Shown here: in pieces, positions 1 through 8,028 of the stretch
Layout of the letters: every line of letters starts with the position of its first letter
Numbering within the stretch: the stretch's first letter is position 1
NCBI GenBank assembly: GCA_910586505.1
Contig: CAJUGV010000014.1
Span: 5,592 to 40,656, forward strand
Source: an uncultured Paraprevotella sp.
GTDB taxonomy: Bacteria > Bacteroidota > Bacteroidia > Bacteroidales > Bacteroidaceae
Reading direction: 5' to 3'
DNA length: 35,065 nucleotides
The notes under the pieces: model-generated
Database searches by the model: none
The model's input: the letters and a program-made list of their open reading frames with translations, nothing else
Told to the model about the DNA's origin: nothing
Translations under genes and position numbers: made by a program

Positions 1-273
1 GAGTGCTTTTTGCCAAAACGCTTTTTTGCTGTCGTGGTCTTTTACACGTTCTTTAAAGTTTTCCGTTTCACCTATATATGCCTGTGGCTTGGTTGATTCA
101 TCTTCGCCTAGTAATATATAAAACGCAGGTTTTTGCAACTTCTTTTGTGTATTCAAATAAGAGAGGTTAGAACGTGGCACGACAAACATTTGGCAAATCT
201 TGTTGCTAATGAATGCGTATTGAGTTCCTTTCGGATCTCCATCAATGAGATATGTTGTTACTGTTTTGCCCAT
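1..273 (-). CDS. GIY-YIG nuclease family protein, partial (C-terminus outside window)
   Basis: The frame opens with ATG at 273 and stays open to the window edge (91 codons), so the C-terminus is missing. Residues about 49-75 carry the GIY-YIG signature: an AFYILL strand, then AYIGET, then an arginine in FKERVKDH, which fits the catalytic Tyr/Tyr/Arg arrangement of this nuclease fold. The first 40 residues are an extension before the nuclease domain. It starts 2 nt after the stop of the upstream gene, so it is the last visible member of the restriction/TIR operon. A nicking or cleaving role on DNA is inferred from the fold. Whether a further domain follows cannot be seen. Confidence 0.75.
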   Translation of the reverse strand, partial: MGKTVTTYLIDGDPKGTQYAFISNKICQMFVVPRSNLSYLNTQKKLQKPAFYILLGEDESTKPQAYIGETENFKERVKDHDSKKAFWQKAL

Positions 274-275
274 AA

Positions 276-2087
276 TTATACACCGTAATGCTTTTCTAAT
301 CGTTCTACAAGTCCATCAACTAACTGGGAATAATCCTTAAAACGAAGTTGTGACAAATTCCTTAAATTGAATCCAATAAATTTATCCATATCTTTTCTCT
401 CTTTATTGTGGTCAGTGTCTTCTTTATATAATAATATCATGTTAGGAATCATATTGTGAGATTGTGCCACCCCCATTGCATATCCTATTTCATGATAAAC
501 ATTAATGTTAGCACTACTTAAATCTGCAATAATCAAACTACATGATTGTATAGCTTCCAGTATTTTATCTTGAATGGAGAATGTGCTTGATTCAATGGTT
601 CTATCAATTCTAATAGGTCTTGGATTCAATGTTATATTGCGATGTTTAGCATTAAATGTCTCTACTGCTCGAACAATTTTTTCGTATATCAATTCACTTT
701 GAGAATCCCCAAATTGCATTGATATGAAAATCTCATTTCTTTTTGTCTGATGTATTCGCTCAAACATATTAACCAAGTTCTCTGAGCCATCGTTGGACAA
801 ATCGTCTGCATCAACAATTTTGTTTATTCCATTTTGCTTCGCCCAATACACAAAGGATTTAAGTCGATTCTTATCTAATAATGCATAAAACACCATTGCA
901 CACAAGAAAGCAATATTCCCATATTCGTTTCCCTCAAATTGTTCATATTCTCGTCCAACTATATTTAAAGCTTGTTCTATGGCATTTGCATCTTGTACCT
1001 TATCGAGAAATGATTGATAAGTTTTCAATTGACTCTTTCTGACTTCTAATGAGTATTTTGCTCCATTGTATTGATTTTGCAAATCGCGTACTTGCAAACT
1101 GTATCCATAAACATCTTTCTCCAGTGTCCTATACTCTGGTGAAGTTACATCATAATTGCTCCTAAATTTGAAATCATCTAATTTCTCTACAAGTTGATCA
1201 TGCAATGTTTGAAGTTTAACTAATTGCGAATCCAATTCTTCATATTTTGCTTGAGTACCTGGCAACCTTTTTTGCTCTTCTTCGTATGCCTCTTTAATTT
1301 CTGGAATAAACTTGTTAATTAATTGTACGATTCTCAAACAAGCAGTACGATAATAGTCTTGGTCAATAGAATCATTAACCCTTAACCAAGGAATCGCATT
1401 GTATCGTCCTGACTTTACTTGTTCTATTAGACGAAGTGCAATTGGGTATTCTTTCCCTAAATTTTCTTTATCGTCAAACACATTCAAATCATGAATAATT
1501 TTCAAACTTGCCTCTTGTCTTAATGGTTCTTGCTTAAAATTTATGTTATGGAATATACCAGCTTCAAACTTGTCCGCTTGTTCTTCTGCTGAGAATATCA
1601 CAGTAAAAGGTACAATAAGTTTTTTCAACTCATTTATGTCCGCATTTGTTTCAGTCCAAACGCTATCAGCAGGACTGTCAAAAGGTTCCAATCTATGATT
1701 CCCGTCAACCCTAACTAATTCAGTATTTGTTCTTTTGATTAAATAAGCATGTCTTGCCCGATACCCCTCATAAGGGAGTCTTTCACTTAAAACTTTTAAT
1801 CCAGGAACAAATTGGGCATCATCTCTATCTACCGCATTATCAATACCGATATTTCTTGCAAAGTTCTCATAATCATGTACTCTGCAAGCAAGAGTAATTT
1901 CAGGGAAATACTTGTATTCTCCATTTGCAAGAAACTCAACGATTTCTTTTTTATGATTGTCCAAAGCATTTCTTTGATATGAATCTGGTTTATGAGATAT
2001 TGCGGCCAAATCCTTTATGGGGGCGAAACCTCTAAGCACAACATAATGATTAAATGTTTTATATATTATTCCTTCTAACTTTGCCAT
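276..2087 (-). CDS. DGQHR/ParB-like protein fused to a nucleoside deoxyribosyltransferase/TIR-like domain
   Basis: This is a 603-residue protein in three parts. Residues about 1-230 resemble DGQHR/DndB-type and ParB-like proteins, with the hallmark as VDGNHR at 127-132. Residues about 260-370 are charged, heptad-like and probably a coiled coil. From about residue 450 there is a Rossmann-like domain with IFISMQFG, LIIADLSSANINVYHEIGYA and a candidate catalytic Glu at 533, the pattern of nucleoside 2-deoxyribosyltransferase and TIR-like nucleotide hydrolases. DGQHR proteins are known from DNA phosphorothioation and other defence loci. The terminal domain suggests a nucleotide-consuming effector, which is inference. 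The gene lies 5 nt downstream of the TIR gene and 2 nt upstream of the GIY-YIG gene. No signal peptide is visible. Confidence 0.7.
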   Translation of the reverse strand: MAKLEGIIYKTFNHYVVLRGFAPIKDLAAISHKPDSYQRNALDNHKKEIVEFLANGEYKYFPEITLACRVHDYENFARNIGIDNAVDRDDAQFVPGLKVLSERLPYEGYRARHAYLIKRTNTELVRVDGNHRLEPFDSPADSVWTETNADINELKKLIVPFTVIFSAEEQADKFEAGIFHNINFKQEPLRQEASLKIIHDLNVFDDKENLGKEYPIALRLIEQVKSGRYNAIPWLRVNDSIDQDYYRTACLRIVQLINKFIPEIKEAYEEEQKRLPGTQAKYEELDSQLVKLQTLHDQLVEKLDDFKFRSNYDVTSPEYRTLEKDVYGYSLQVRDLQNQYNGAKYSLEVRKSQLKTYQSFLDKVQDANAIEQALNIVGREYEQFEGNEYGNIAFLCAMVFYALLDKNRLKSFVYWAKQNGINKIVDADDLSNDGSENLVNMFERIHQTKRNEIFISMQFGDSQSELIYEKIVRAVETFNAKHRNITLNPRPIRIDRTIESSTFSIQDKILEAIQSCSLIIADLSSANINVYHEIGYAMGVAQSHNMIPNMILLYKEDTDHNKERKDMDKFIGFNLRNLSQLRFKDYSQLVDGLVERLEKHYGV

Positions 2088-2092
2088 AATTT

Positions 2093-2881
2093 CTACTTGA
2101 TGTTATTTATATATTTTAGAAATGCTTCTCTTTGGCAACTCCAGATTTCCTTATCCGGTAATCCAAAATATTCTATCATTTCTTTATGTAACGCATCTAA
2201 GGCTATAGATGAATTTATCATTTCTGCCTTTCGAGTGTCGCACAACCAACCTATTTTATTAAAATTCACATCAGGTAAAAGATATAATCGTACTTTGTTG
2301 TCGTAAGCCCATACTGCCCCCATTTCATTAATACAGATTTCGCTGGCCTTATATTTTTTAGAAATTATCAAGAACGCATAATCTACATTTTGAATATTCG
2401 TTTGTATGTGTTTACGAATATCCTCACCATTTTTTACTCCCATTTCTTCAATAGAAGTACAAAAGATGTCTTCGGCTTTTATTCCTATACCGAGTTGCAA
2501 GATGTAATCAACAAATTTTTCAATAATATCTTTATTCTTGGACGAATGGCTTATGAAAATTCGTTTACTATTTACATCTTTCTTTTCTAAAGAAACGATA
2601 CAGTCAACAATGGCTTCAATAGCACTTAAATGTATAATTTTATCATTGTCATATTGATCTATATGTTTCTGTAGTAACTGGGATATTGTCGGATATTTGA
2701 CTTTGATATTTTCCACTAAAGCCAACAGATTTGTCTCTAATAGTTTTATATCACCATTAATATCATAATCTGTAAATATAAGATTCAAATGAGAATATGG
2801 TATTTTATTCCGTGTAATTCTTACTTGCGTCTTTATGATTGTTTGGCATTGACATGCAATGCTATAAATATCTTCTTTCAT
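2093..2881 (-). CDS. TIR domain protein
   Basis: This 262-residue protein has an N-terminal helical region (about 1-100) of no recognised family and a C-terminal TIR domain (about 106-245). The TIR domain begins with the strand and loop RIFISHSSKNKD. It contains the segment SEICINEMGAVW, where Glu186 is placed like the catalytic glutamate of NAD-cleaving TIR domains. Bacterial TIR proteins commonly act as NADases that are triggered by a sensing partner and arrest the infected cell. That role is inferred here from the family and the restriction-modification context. The gene starts 3 nt after hsdS and ends 5 nt before the DGQHR fusion, so translation is probably coupled. It has the same low GC as the whole block. 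Confidence 0.85.
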   Translation of the reverse strand: MKEDIYSIACQCQTIIKTQVRITRNKIPYSHLNLIFTDYDINGDIKLLETNLLALVENIKVKYPTISQLLQKHIDQYDNDKIIHLSAIEAIVDCIVSLEKKDVNSKRIFISHSSKNKDIIEKFVDYILQLGIGIKAEDIFCTSIEEMGVKNGEDIRKHIQTNIQNVDYAFLIISKKYKASEICINEMGAVWAYDNKVRLYLLPDVNFNKIGWLCDTRKAEMINSSIALDALHKEMIEYFGLPDKEIWSCQREAFLKYINNIK

Positions 2882-2884
2882 GGA

Positions 2885-4285
2885 TTAGCCTAATATTATT
2901 TTTTCTATTTCTTGTTTTGTACTTTCAAGTAATTTAACTCCTTCTTTTTGAAGTTGTTTTGCTTGTTGTCGTATTGAAACAACACTTTTTACCATCTCAT
3001 TTTGAATCTCGATTTCAGGCACAGGAATGAGCATAGAGGATATTTCTTCAAGATTTATATTAGCCCTGGCTACTGGTCGTTTAAGGCGATCAAGATTAAG
3101 TTGGCCTATTGAAGATTTTATTACCTCCTTAATATATTCCGGATTATATCCATCTTTCAATCGTACTAAAGCTATTGCCTGATTGATATTTGCTTCACGA
3201 GACGAATGGTAAATTCCAACTTGTCCTATTGTTGCGCCAACAATAGCAATCATTATATCACCGTTTTGTACTTTAGATGACTTCATTCGAGTATTATGGA
3301 CATTGCGTTTTATGTATAATAAATTATCAAAATCTACTTCGCCCATAATGTCAATATTGCCGCTTCTGATGAATGCTACACCATGTTCAGAATCAGTATA
3401 ATCATCACCGCCTGATTTTGGAGTAATACCACTTGTTATCAATACGGTAATATCACTTAATCTTACCAATTTGTAATTGGAGGTCTCTTTTAGATGTTTA
3501 AATGCTTCTTCAAAGTATTCATTATGGTAATAAGGGTCATACCTATTGCCAATTAATTGAGATAAGGAAACTACATTTACTTTTGCATAAATATCTTTTG
3601 AGGGTAAAGCTACTCCCATATTCTTTAACACGAAAGAGTCTATACTATCTAACAAAGATTTCGCTTCTTCGTCTTTTTTCTGTTTTGCTTCTTGCGCTTG
3701 AATATATTGCTTGATAATTTGTTTTTGAATATCAATAGGAAGGAGTGGTATTTTTACAGACTTTAAATAAGAACTTGATACACGTTGTTGACCTGCAGAG
3801 CCACCAAATGAATTTTGAGCAGATTTCAATACTCGCTTATCCCGTAATATATAATGAATATATTCAATTAAAATATTATCAGATTTTGGTCTTAGTACAA
3901 AAAACTCCGTTGAACCACAGCCAAATCCATTTTTTAGTTTACAGGCAATTGCAGATTTCCCATTTTGCATACATGGAGTAATTTTTGCCCATAACAGATC
4001 GCCTTCTTGAAATTTTGTAAAACCTTTAATCTCCCGAAATCGGATAGTTTTCAATGTCTTAATAGTTCCATTATGTTCATCAATAGATTCCATAGGAATA
4101 AATGACATTTCTTCATTATCAGAAATGCCATCAAATGAAACAGGAGGATTTATGTAAACTAATTGTCCTAAATCAAAAGAAGGATACGAATTAGATACAA
4201 AGTCAAAACGTGCATTGTAAAAAGACACATCAAAACGATTACCTAAAGCTTGTGAGATATTTATTTTATTTTCAATCATAAGCAA
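2885..4285 (-). CDS. hsdS: Type I restriction-modification specificity subunit (HsdS)
   Basis: The 466-residue product has the repeated layout of HsdS. A first target-recognition domain (about 1-180) is followed by a helical spacer (about 185-220) rich in Gln, Lys and Glu. A second recognition domain (about 235-420) is followed by a C-terminal helix (about 425-466). Typical phrases are KFQEGDLLWAKITPCMQNGK in the first half and NGDIMIAIVGATIGQVG in the second. Two recognition domains imply a bipartite target with a spacer set by the helices. It follows hsdM with a 2 nt gap. An alternative start at Met3 (4279) is equally plausible. The subunit would direct the methyltransferase, and any nuclease activity attached to it, to specific DNA sites. 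Confidence 0.9.
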   Translation of the reverse strand: MLMIENKINISQALGNRFDVSFYNARFDFVSNSYPSFDLGQLVYINPPVSFDGISDNEEMSFIPMESIDEHNGTIKTLKTIRFREIKGFTKFQEGDLLWAKITPCMQNGKSAIACKLKNGFGCGSTEFFVLRPKSDNILIEYIHYILRDKRVLKSAQNSFGGSAGQQRVSSSYLKSVKIPLLPIDIQKQIIKQYIQAQEAKQKKDEEAKSLLDSIDSFVLKNMGVALPSKDIYAKVNVVSLSQLIGNRYDPYYHNEYFEEAFKHLKETSNYKLVRLSDITVLITSGITPKSGGDDYTDSEHGVAFIRSGNIDIMGEVDFDNLLYIKRNVHNTRMKSSKVQNGDIMIAIVGATIGQVGIYHSSREANINQAIALVRLKDGYNPEYIKEVIKSSIGQLNLDRLKRPVARANINLEEISSMLIPVPEIEIQNEMVKSVVSIRQQAKQLQKEGVKLLESTKQEIEKIILG

Positions 4286-4287
4286 TA

Positions 4288-6291
4288 CTAAATTATTGAC
4301 TTAATACGTTTTGCAACTTCAGGCAGTTCACTACCCTCTATCTTCTTTCCTGTAGCGTCATAACCAATATTTTCAACTTCTATCATTAAAACTTTATAGT
4401 CATTAACAAACTGAAAGATTCGCTCCTTATAAAGATCTAACATCCGTTCTGTGCGCTGTTCTTTGTCAAGGTCTTTTTCTTTCTGCACAAGAGCCTTAAC
4501 ATCTTTAAGCGTTTGTTCAAATTTCTGAGTCACAACTTTTGGATGTTTTTTGAGAAATAAAATAGAAGATTTTACACCGGCTTTAACGTGTGAGAATGTA
4601 TGCTGTGGTAGAGAAACAACAGCCAGTATTTTGAATTTTTCAACCAACCAATCACGTACATATTGACTTGTTGAATTTGTCAGAATGCCATCAGGTACGA
4701 CTATTGCCAAATATCCATTTTCCTCATTCAGGTATTTATAGCATCGCTCCAAAAACAGAATTTCTGTACTTTGAGATGCACGCCATTTCTTTTTATTGTT
4801 GTCATCTGCAATCCGGTCTTTTATCTCAGTTATGCCAAGATTCTTTTCAAACAGCTCATATTCTTTATAATAGTTTACTTCGTCTGCCTTAATAGTAGAA
4901 CCAAATGGAGGATTGGTCATAATCAAATCAAACGTTCCATCCTGAAATTTAAGATTACGATTTTCTATCTCTAATGTCTTATTGTTCTTAAGACCATCAT
5001 TAGTGATAATGTTAGTATGGCCGTCATCGTGAATTATCATGTTCATTTTGGCAACGCGCGATATTTGCTCGTTGATTTCAATGCCGAATAAATGTTTTTC
5101 GGCAAACTCATGCCAATAATCTTTCCATGATGAACTTTCAGCATTTTCGCCATATATTTCATTAGCTTCGTCACGAATTGTTTTTAAAGCATGAAGCAAG
5201 AAACCACCACTTCCACAGGATGTGTCAAGTACTTTCCAGTCCTTATCAATATTTATAGAATTAACGATAAACTCAACAATCGGATTAGGCGTAAAAAATT
5301 GTCCGAAGTCTCCACGGAAGAATTCTCCCATGAAACTTTGAAAGGCAACCCCCTTTGCATCAAGATCTGTTCTGGAAAGATTTATGTCTTGTAGATACTG
5401 AACGACGGTATATATCTTGTGTTTGTCAAGCTTAATGTCATCTTTGAATACTTCTGGATCTTTCTTGCGCCCATGCTCATACAACTCTCGAACACGTTTT
5501 TCAAGTTCCGTTTTAGCTTTCAGATTCTGTTTATCATCTTTGTCTTCTGGATAAGATATGATCTGAAAAGCAAACGGTTCCCCTTTTGTTTTTGGAGTAT
5601 TGTCTCTCCATTTCTCGTCCCATATCTTACAAAAAATAAGCTTGTCCAATTCATCGAAAGCCGTAGTAGGAGCTAAAGCTCCGCCACCCCACAATGCATC
5701 GTGAGCAGACTTAAACTTTTGCCTCAATTCTGCCTGTGTCCCGGCTTGAGGTTCTTTTGCTCCTTTTACATATTTATACCTTTCAACTTTCCCCGCTCGT
5801 TTGGGAATGTCTGAGATGCTAATTCGTTCTATTGGATATAGTTCAACTATCTCAAAGTACTCATCTTTAATCCCAGACGTAACCCAGATATACTGACTTG
5901 CCAAAGAATGGGCATAGCTATATGCTTGATCAACTGCAACCTGAAATTGCCTTTCATTTATTTGTTCTTCTTTACATTCAACTACAATCAAGATTTTAGA
6001 ATTTGTCTCATTATAAACAAGAATATCTGCTTCTTTTGTTGAAGAACCTACTTGAACATTTTCATTGACAGATATATTCAGAGGCGAATAATTATAGTCA
6101 ATAACAAGTTTTAGATATGCTGTTGCTTGTACAAATTCCTCTGGATTACTGAGTTTACGTTTTGTATTATTCTTACAATGGTATGTTATATAACTATTAT
6201 CGTTGTTGATAGTAATATAATTATTCGCAATTCCCTTTTTAAATAAATTCGTGGAAAGTAGCTCTTTTATTTCGTCTTGAGTCTTAGCCAT
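4288..6291 (-). CDS. hsdM: Type I-like N6-adenine DNA methyltransferase with N-terminal PD-(D/E)XK nuclease domain
   Basis: The 667-residue protein combines two activities. Residues about 60-145 resemble the N-terminal nuclease domain of type I R subunits: Asp89, then Glu105-Cys-Lys107, then Gln122 with Tyr126 (the Q-x3-Y feature). Residues about 290-640 form an N6-adenine methyltransferase of the HsdM type, with GQFFTPNPIVEFIV, the SAM loop VLDTSCGSGGFL (354-365) and the catalytic NPPF (460-463). A normal HsdM is about 500 residues and lacks the nuclease part. No translocating helicase (HsdR) gene is seen here, so this may cut and modify with HsdS alone in a type IIG/IIB-like way, or HsdR may lie outside the window. 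The start lies 6 nt after the XRE gene. Confidence 0.85.
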   Translation of the reverse strand: MAKTQDEIKELLSTNLFKKGIANNYITINNDNSYITYHCKNNTKRKLSNPEEFVQATAYLKLVIDYNYSPLNISVNENVQVGSSTKEADILVYNETNSKILIVVECKEEQINERQFQVAVDQAYSYAHSLASQYIWVTSGIKDEYFEIVELYPIERISISDIPKRAGKVERYKYVKGAKEPQAGTQAELRQKFKSAHDALWGGGALAPTTAFDELDKLIFCKIWDEKWRDNTPKTKGEPFAFQIISYPEDKDDKQNLKAKTELEKRVRELYEHGRKKDPEVFKDDIKLDKHKIYTVVQYLQDINLSRTDLDAKGVAFQSFMGEFFRGDFGQFFTPNPIVEFIVNSINIDKDWKVLDTSCGSGGFLLHALKTIRDEANEIYGENAESSSWKDYWHEFAEKHLFGIEINEQISRVAKMNMIIHDDGHTNIITNDGLKNNKTLEIENRNLKFQDGTFDLIMTNPPFGSTIKADEVNYYKEYELFEKNLGITEIKDRIADDNNKKKWRASQSTEILFLERCYKYLNEENGYLAIVVPDGILTNSTSQYVRDWLVEKFKILAVVSLPQHTFSHVKAGVKSSILFLKKHPKVVTQKFEQTLKDVKALVQKEKDLDKEQRTERMLDLYKERIFQFVNDYKVLMIEVENIGYDATGKKIEGSELPEVAKRIKSII

Positions 6292-6297
6292 AATACA

Positions 6298-6501
6298 TTA
6301 ATTTTTGCTATCAATTAAATCTTTAGGGTTTACTTGAAGAATGGATGCTATTTCAAACAGAACTTCTAAACTTGGTTGTCGTCTGTTGCAAACATATGCA
6401 TTGACTATGCAGAAACTTCTGCCAAGTTTCTCTGCCAGCCAAGTCTGCTTGATTCCTCTTTCTTCAAGCACCTCTTTTATTCGATTCATGGGTTTATCCA
6501 T
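6298..6501 (-). CDS. XRE-family transcriptional regulator, first gene of the restriction/TIR operon
   Basis: This 67-residue protein is almost entirely a helix-turn-helix of the Cro/CI (XRE) type. A helix with the KQTWLAEKLGRS turn is followed by IVNAYVCNRRQPSLEVLFEIASIL, and it ends in NPKDLI. Such short XRE proteins often head restriction-modification and toxin operons as autoregulators that delay or limit expression. It lies 6 nt upstream of hsdM and directly downstream of an exact TAnnTTTG box, which supports its being the operon's leader gene. An inner Met at residue 5 is a possible alternative start. Autoregulation is inference. Confidence 0.85.
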   Translation of the reverse strand: MDKPMNRIKEVLEERGIKQTWLAEKLGRSFCIVNAYVCNRRQPSLEVLFEIASILQVNPKDLIDSKN

Positions 6502-6531
6502 TGTTTTATTTTTATATCATTAATTTGAATA

Positions 6532-6539
6532 CAAAAATA
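6532..6539 (-). promoter_or_regulatory. Bacteroides -7 promoter box for the restriction/TIR operon
   Basis: On the minus strand this reads TATTTTTG, an exact match to the Bacteroides -7 consensus TAnnTTTG, 30 nt upstream of the XRE start. The region upstream is T-rich, but no clean TTTG -33 element stands at 19-21 nt. No other match is seen before hsdM. Confidence 0.5.
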
Positions 6540-6559
6540 TAAAATGTTATGCTATATAA

Positions 6560-6586
6560 AAAGAAAAGAGGAGGGAAGTTCCCTCC
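6560..6586 (-). terminator. Intrinsic terminator on the minus strand
   Basis: Perfect 8-bp arms GGAGGGAA (6570-6577) and TTCCCTCC (6579-6586) are separated by one base. On the minus strand they are followed by TCTTTTCTTTTT. It separates the decayed gene at 6605-6994 from the promoter of the restriction/TIR operon. Confidence 0.7.
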
Positions 6587-6604
6587 TTAATCTTAATTCA
6601 TGTA

Positions 6605-6994
6605 TTAGACATTCAATTCTTTCAGTGCTAGTGCATAATTGGAACAAAAACCGTCCATTATACACTTCAAACCAAGTGTCTGATAATACTTATAGTCGTC
6701 GCCTTTAGTGCATAGGTATTTGTAACCGTAGCGTGGCATGTACTCCTTGAAGAACCGAGCCAAATCTTTCAGGTTTTCTTCTTGGTCCTTCTCGAAGTTA
6801 TTGCGCACAATGATGATAGACTAGTCGGGGAAGTTGCCTCTTCCACAGCTATACTCCCAAAAGCGGATGTAGCAGTCCAAATCACGCTCACTGATGTTCA
6901 CACAAAAGCCGTTGGCATTTTGCATCACGCTACAACTGTTTCTGTAGCCGAACTTCTCACACAAGTAGAGATTGAAATCAAGAATTAAATCTTT
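6605..6994 (-). pseudogene. Decayed gene of unknown family with an in-frame TAG
   Basis: One minus-strand frame is open from 6994 down to a natural stop at 6605. It is interrupted only by TAG at 6821-6823, between a part ending in CGRGNFPD and a part beginning SIIIVRNNFEKD. Both sides have protein-like composition, aromatic and charged, with several cysteines. No start codon is visible at the 5' end, where TAA stands in frame at 6995-6997. The downstream 67 codons could restart at GTG 6808. I do not recognise the family. A Gln codon (CAG) mutated to TAG is the simplest reading. It sits among conjugative-element remnants. Confidence 0.5.
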
Positions 6995-7098
6995 TTATTT
7001 TACAAAGCAAGAAGAATATAGAATTTTGCTTATTTCCAAATTGCTTTTGAAAGATGGATGAAGCGAGCAGGCAGCAAACTGCGCTCTTTCCAGAAAAA

Positions 7099-7336
7099 TC
7101 AATCCGTTTTTTCGACCACTTGCCAATATCCGCCTTTGTCCGGCCCGATTCGTCGGAGCACTCCGTCCGCTTTCAGCCTGGCAATCTGTTTTTTCCACGG
7201 CTTTGGGGGGTATTCTTATCCGCTGGGCAAGTGCTGCTGCGCTCAGTGTATTGCCCTGTGAAAGCAAAGCGATGATTTTCTCCCTACTTTTTACTTTCTT
7301 CTCCCTGCTTTTAGCCGGTTTCTCCCCACTTTTCAT
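7099..7336 (-). pseudogene. Winged-helix C-terminal remnant of an AlbA_2/RecG-like (or Fic) protein, frameshifted
   Basis: The frame starting at 7336 encodes a Lys/Glu-rich linker with repeated SREK, then ALLSQGNTLSAAALAQRI and PPKAVEK, the first helices of a winged-helix domain. A run of six A on the coding strand (7189-7194) then shifts the frame. Dropping one A restores the rest of the domain: QIARLKADGVLRRIGPDKGG followed by YWQVVEKTD and a stop at 7099. Such tails end AlbA_2-type ATP-binding regulators and some Fic proteins in Bacteroidales. The large N-terminal part of the parent protein is missing, so this is a truncated and frameshifted fragment, not a working gene. Confidence 0.7.
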
Positions 7337-7367
7337 TTTGAATCATGTTATGATAAAAGTTCGATGT

Positions 7368-7697
7368 TTATGTATTTTTCAACCTGTACGCTTCCCTGTA
7401 CCCGTCCATCAAGGTGCGTTCTATGTCAGAGGCCCTGTACAGGATTCTACCGCCTATTTGGGTGTATGGCAGTATGCCGTTGTTACGGTAGTCCTGAAGA
7501 CTCCTGCGGCTGACCTTCAGTTTCACCGCCAGTTCCTTGTCGGTGTAATAGCGTTCCCCGTCCAGCGACGGCTTGTTGCTGTCACGTATTTTCTCCACCC
7601 TTTTAGAAAGGTCTTCCAGCGACGAGAAAAAGGCTCTCACGCGCGTGTCGTTTTCCGGTGTCAGCAGCCGGATGTTGTCGTTGTCAGTCATAAGCAT
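7368..7697 (-). CDS. Small helix-turn-helix protein, excision-accessory type
   Basis: The 109-residue protein has an N-terminal amphipathic helix (about 18-42). A MerR/HTH_17-like domain (about 48-100) contains YYTDKELAVKLKVSRRSLQDYRNNG and ends in RILYRASDIERTL, the wing-like strand typical of excisionase-fold proteins. Paired small HTH proteins of this kind are common in Bacteroides conjugative transposons, where related proteins act with the integrase or in control of excision. No gene-specific identity can be claimed. It begins one nt after the upstream HTH gene, so the two form an operon. Met3 (7691) is an alternative start. Confidence 0.75.
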   Translation of the reverse strand: MLMTDNDNIRLLTPENDTRVRAFFSSLEDLSKRVEKIRDSNKPSLDGERYYTDKELAVKLKVSRRSLQDYRNNGILPYTQIGGRILYRASDIERTLMDGYREAYRLKNT

Positions 7698-7698
7698 G

Positions 7699-8028
7699 CT
7701 ACTTTAGGTTGTTAATATTACATTCTTTTCCCTTATCAACGGCCATACGTCGTTTCATTCCCACCACAGAAAAGACGGCCTTCACGTCTTCCGGCCTGTA
7801 GTACACCTTGTGGCTTATCTTCGTGTAAGCCAGCGTTCCGTTCTCCCGCATCGTCTGCAAGGTTCTCGGGCTGACGCAGAGTAGCTTGCACACGTCATCG
7901 CTGTCAAGCCACTCCCTTTCTCCTAAATCCTCATGCTCCCGGCAGAGCCGTTCCACCTTTTTAGCGAAATCCTCGAACCCCGAGAGCATCCTCTCGAAAG
8001 TTGCCTTCTCTATGACCACTACTTCCAT
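7699..8028 (-). CDS. Small helix-turn-helix protein, paralogue of the downstream gene
   Basis: The 109-residue protein shares its layout with the next gene. A charged N-terminal helix (about 7-32) is followed by an HTH_17-like domain with WLDSDDVCKLLCVSPRTLQT, MRENGTLAYTKI and the strand KVYYRPEDVKAVF. It is a likely DNA-binding accessory protein of an integrative conjugative element. Upstream, at about 8041-8080, lies a minus-strand TTTG followed 22 nt later by TAAATTTA, close to the Bacteroides promoter consensus. The pairing of two such proteins in tandem suggests they act together on one DNA site, which is inference. Confidence 0.75.
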   Translation of the reverse strand: MEVVVIEKATFERMLSGFEDFAKKVERLCREHEDLGEREWLDSDDVCKLLCVSPRTLQTMRENGTLAYTKISHKVYYRPEDVKAVFSVVGMKRRMAVDKGKECNINNLK

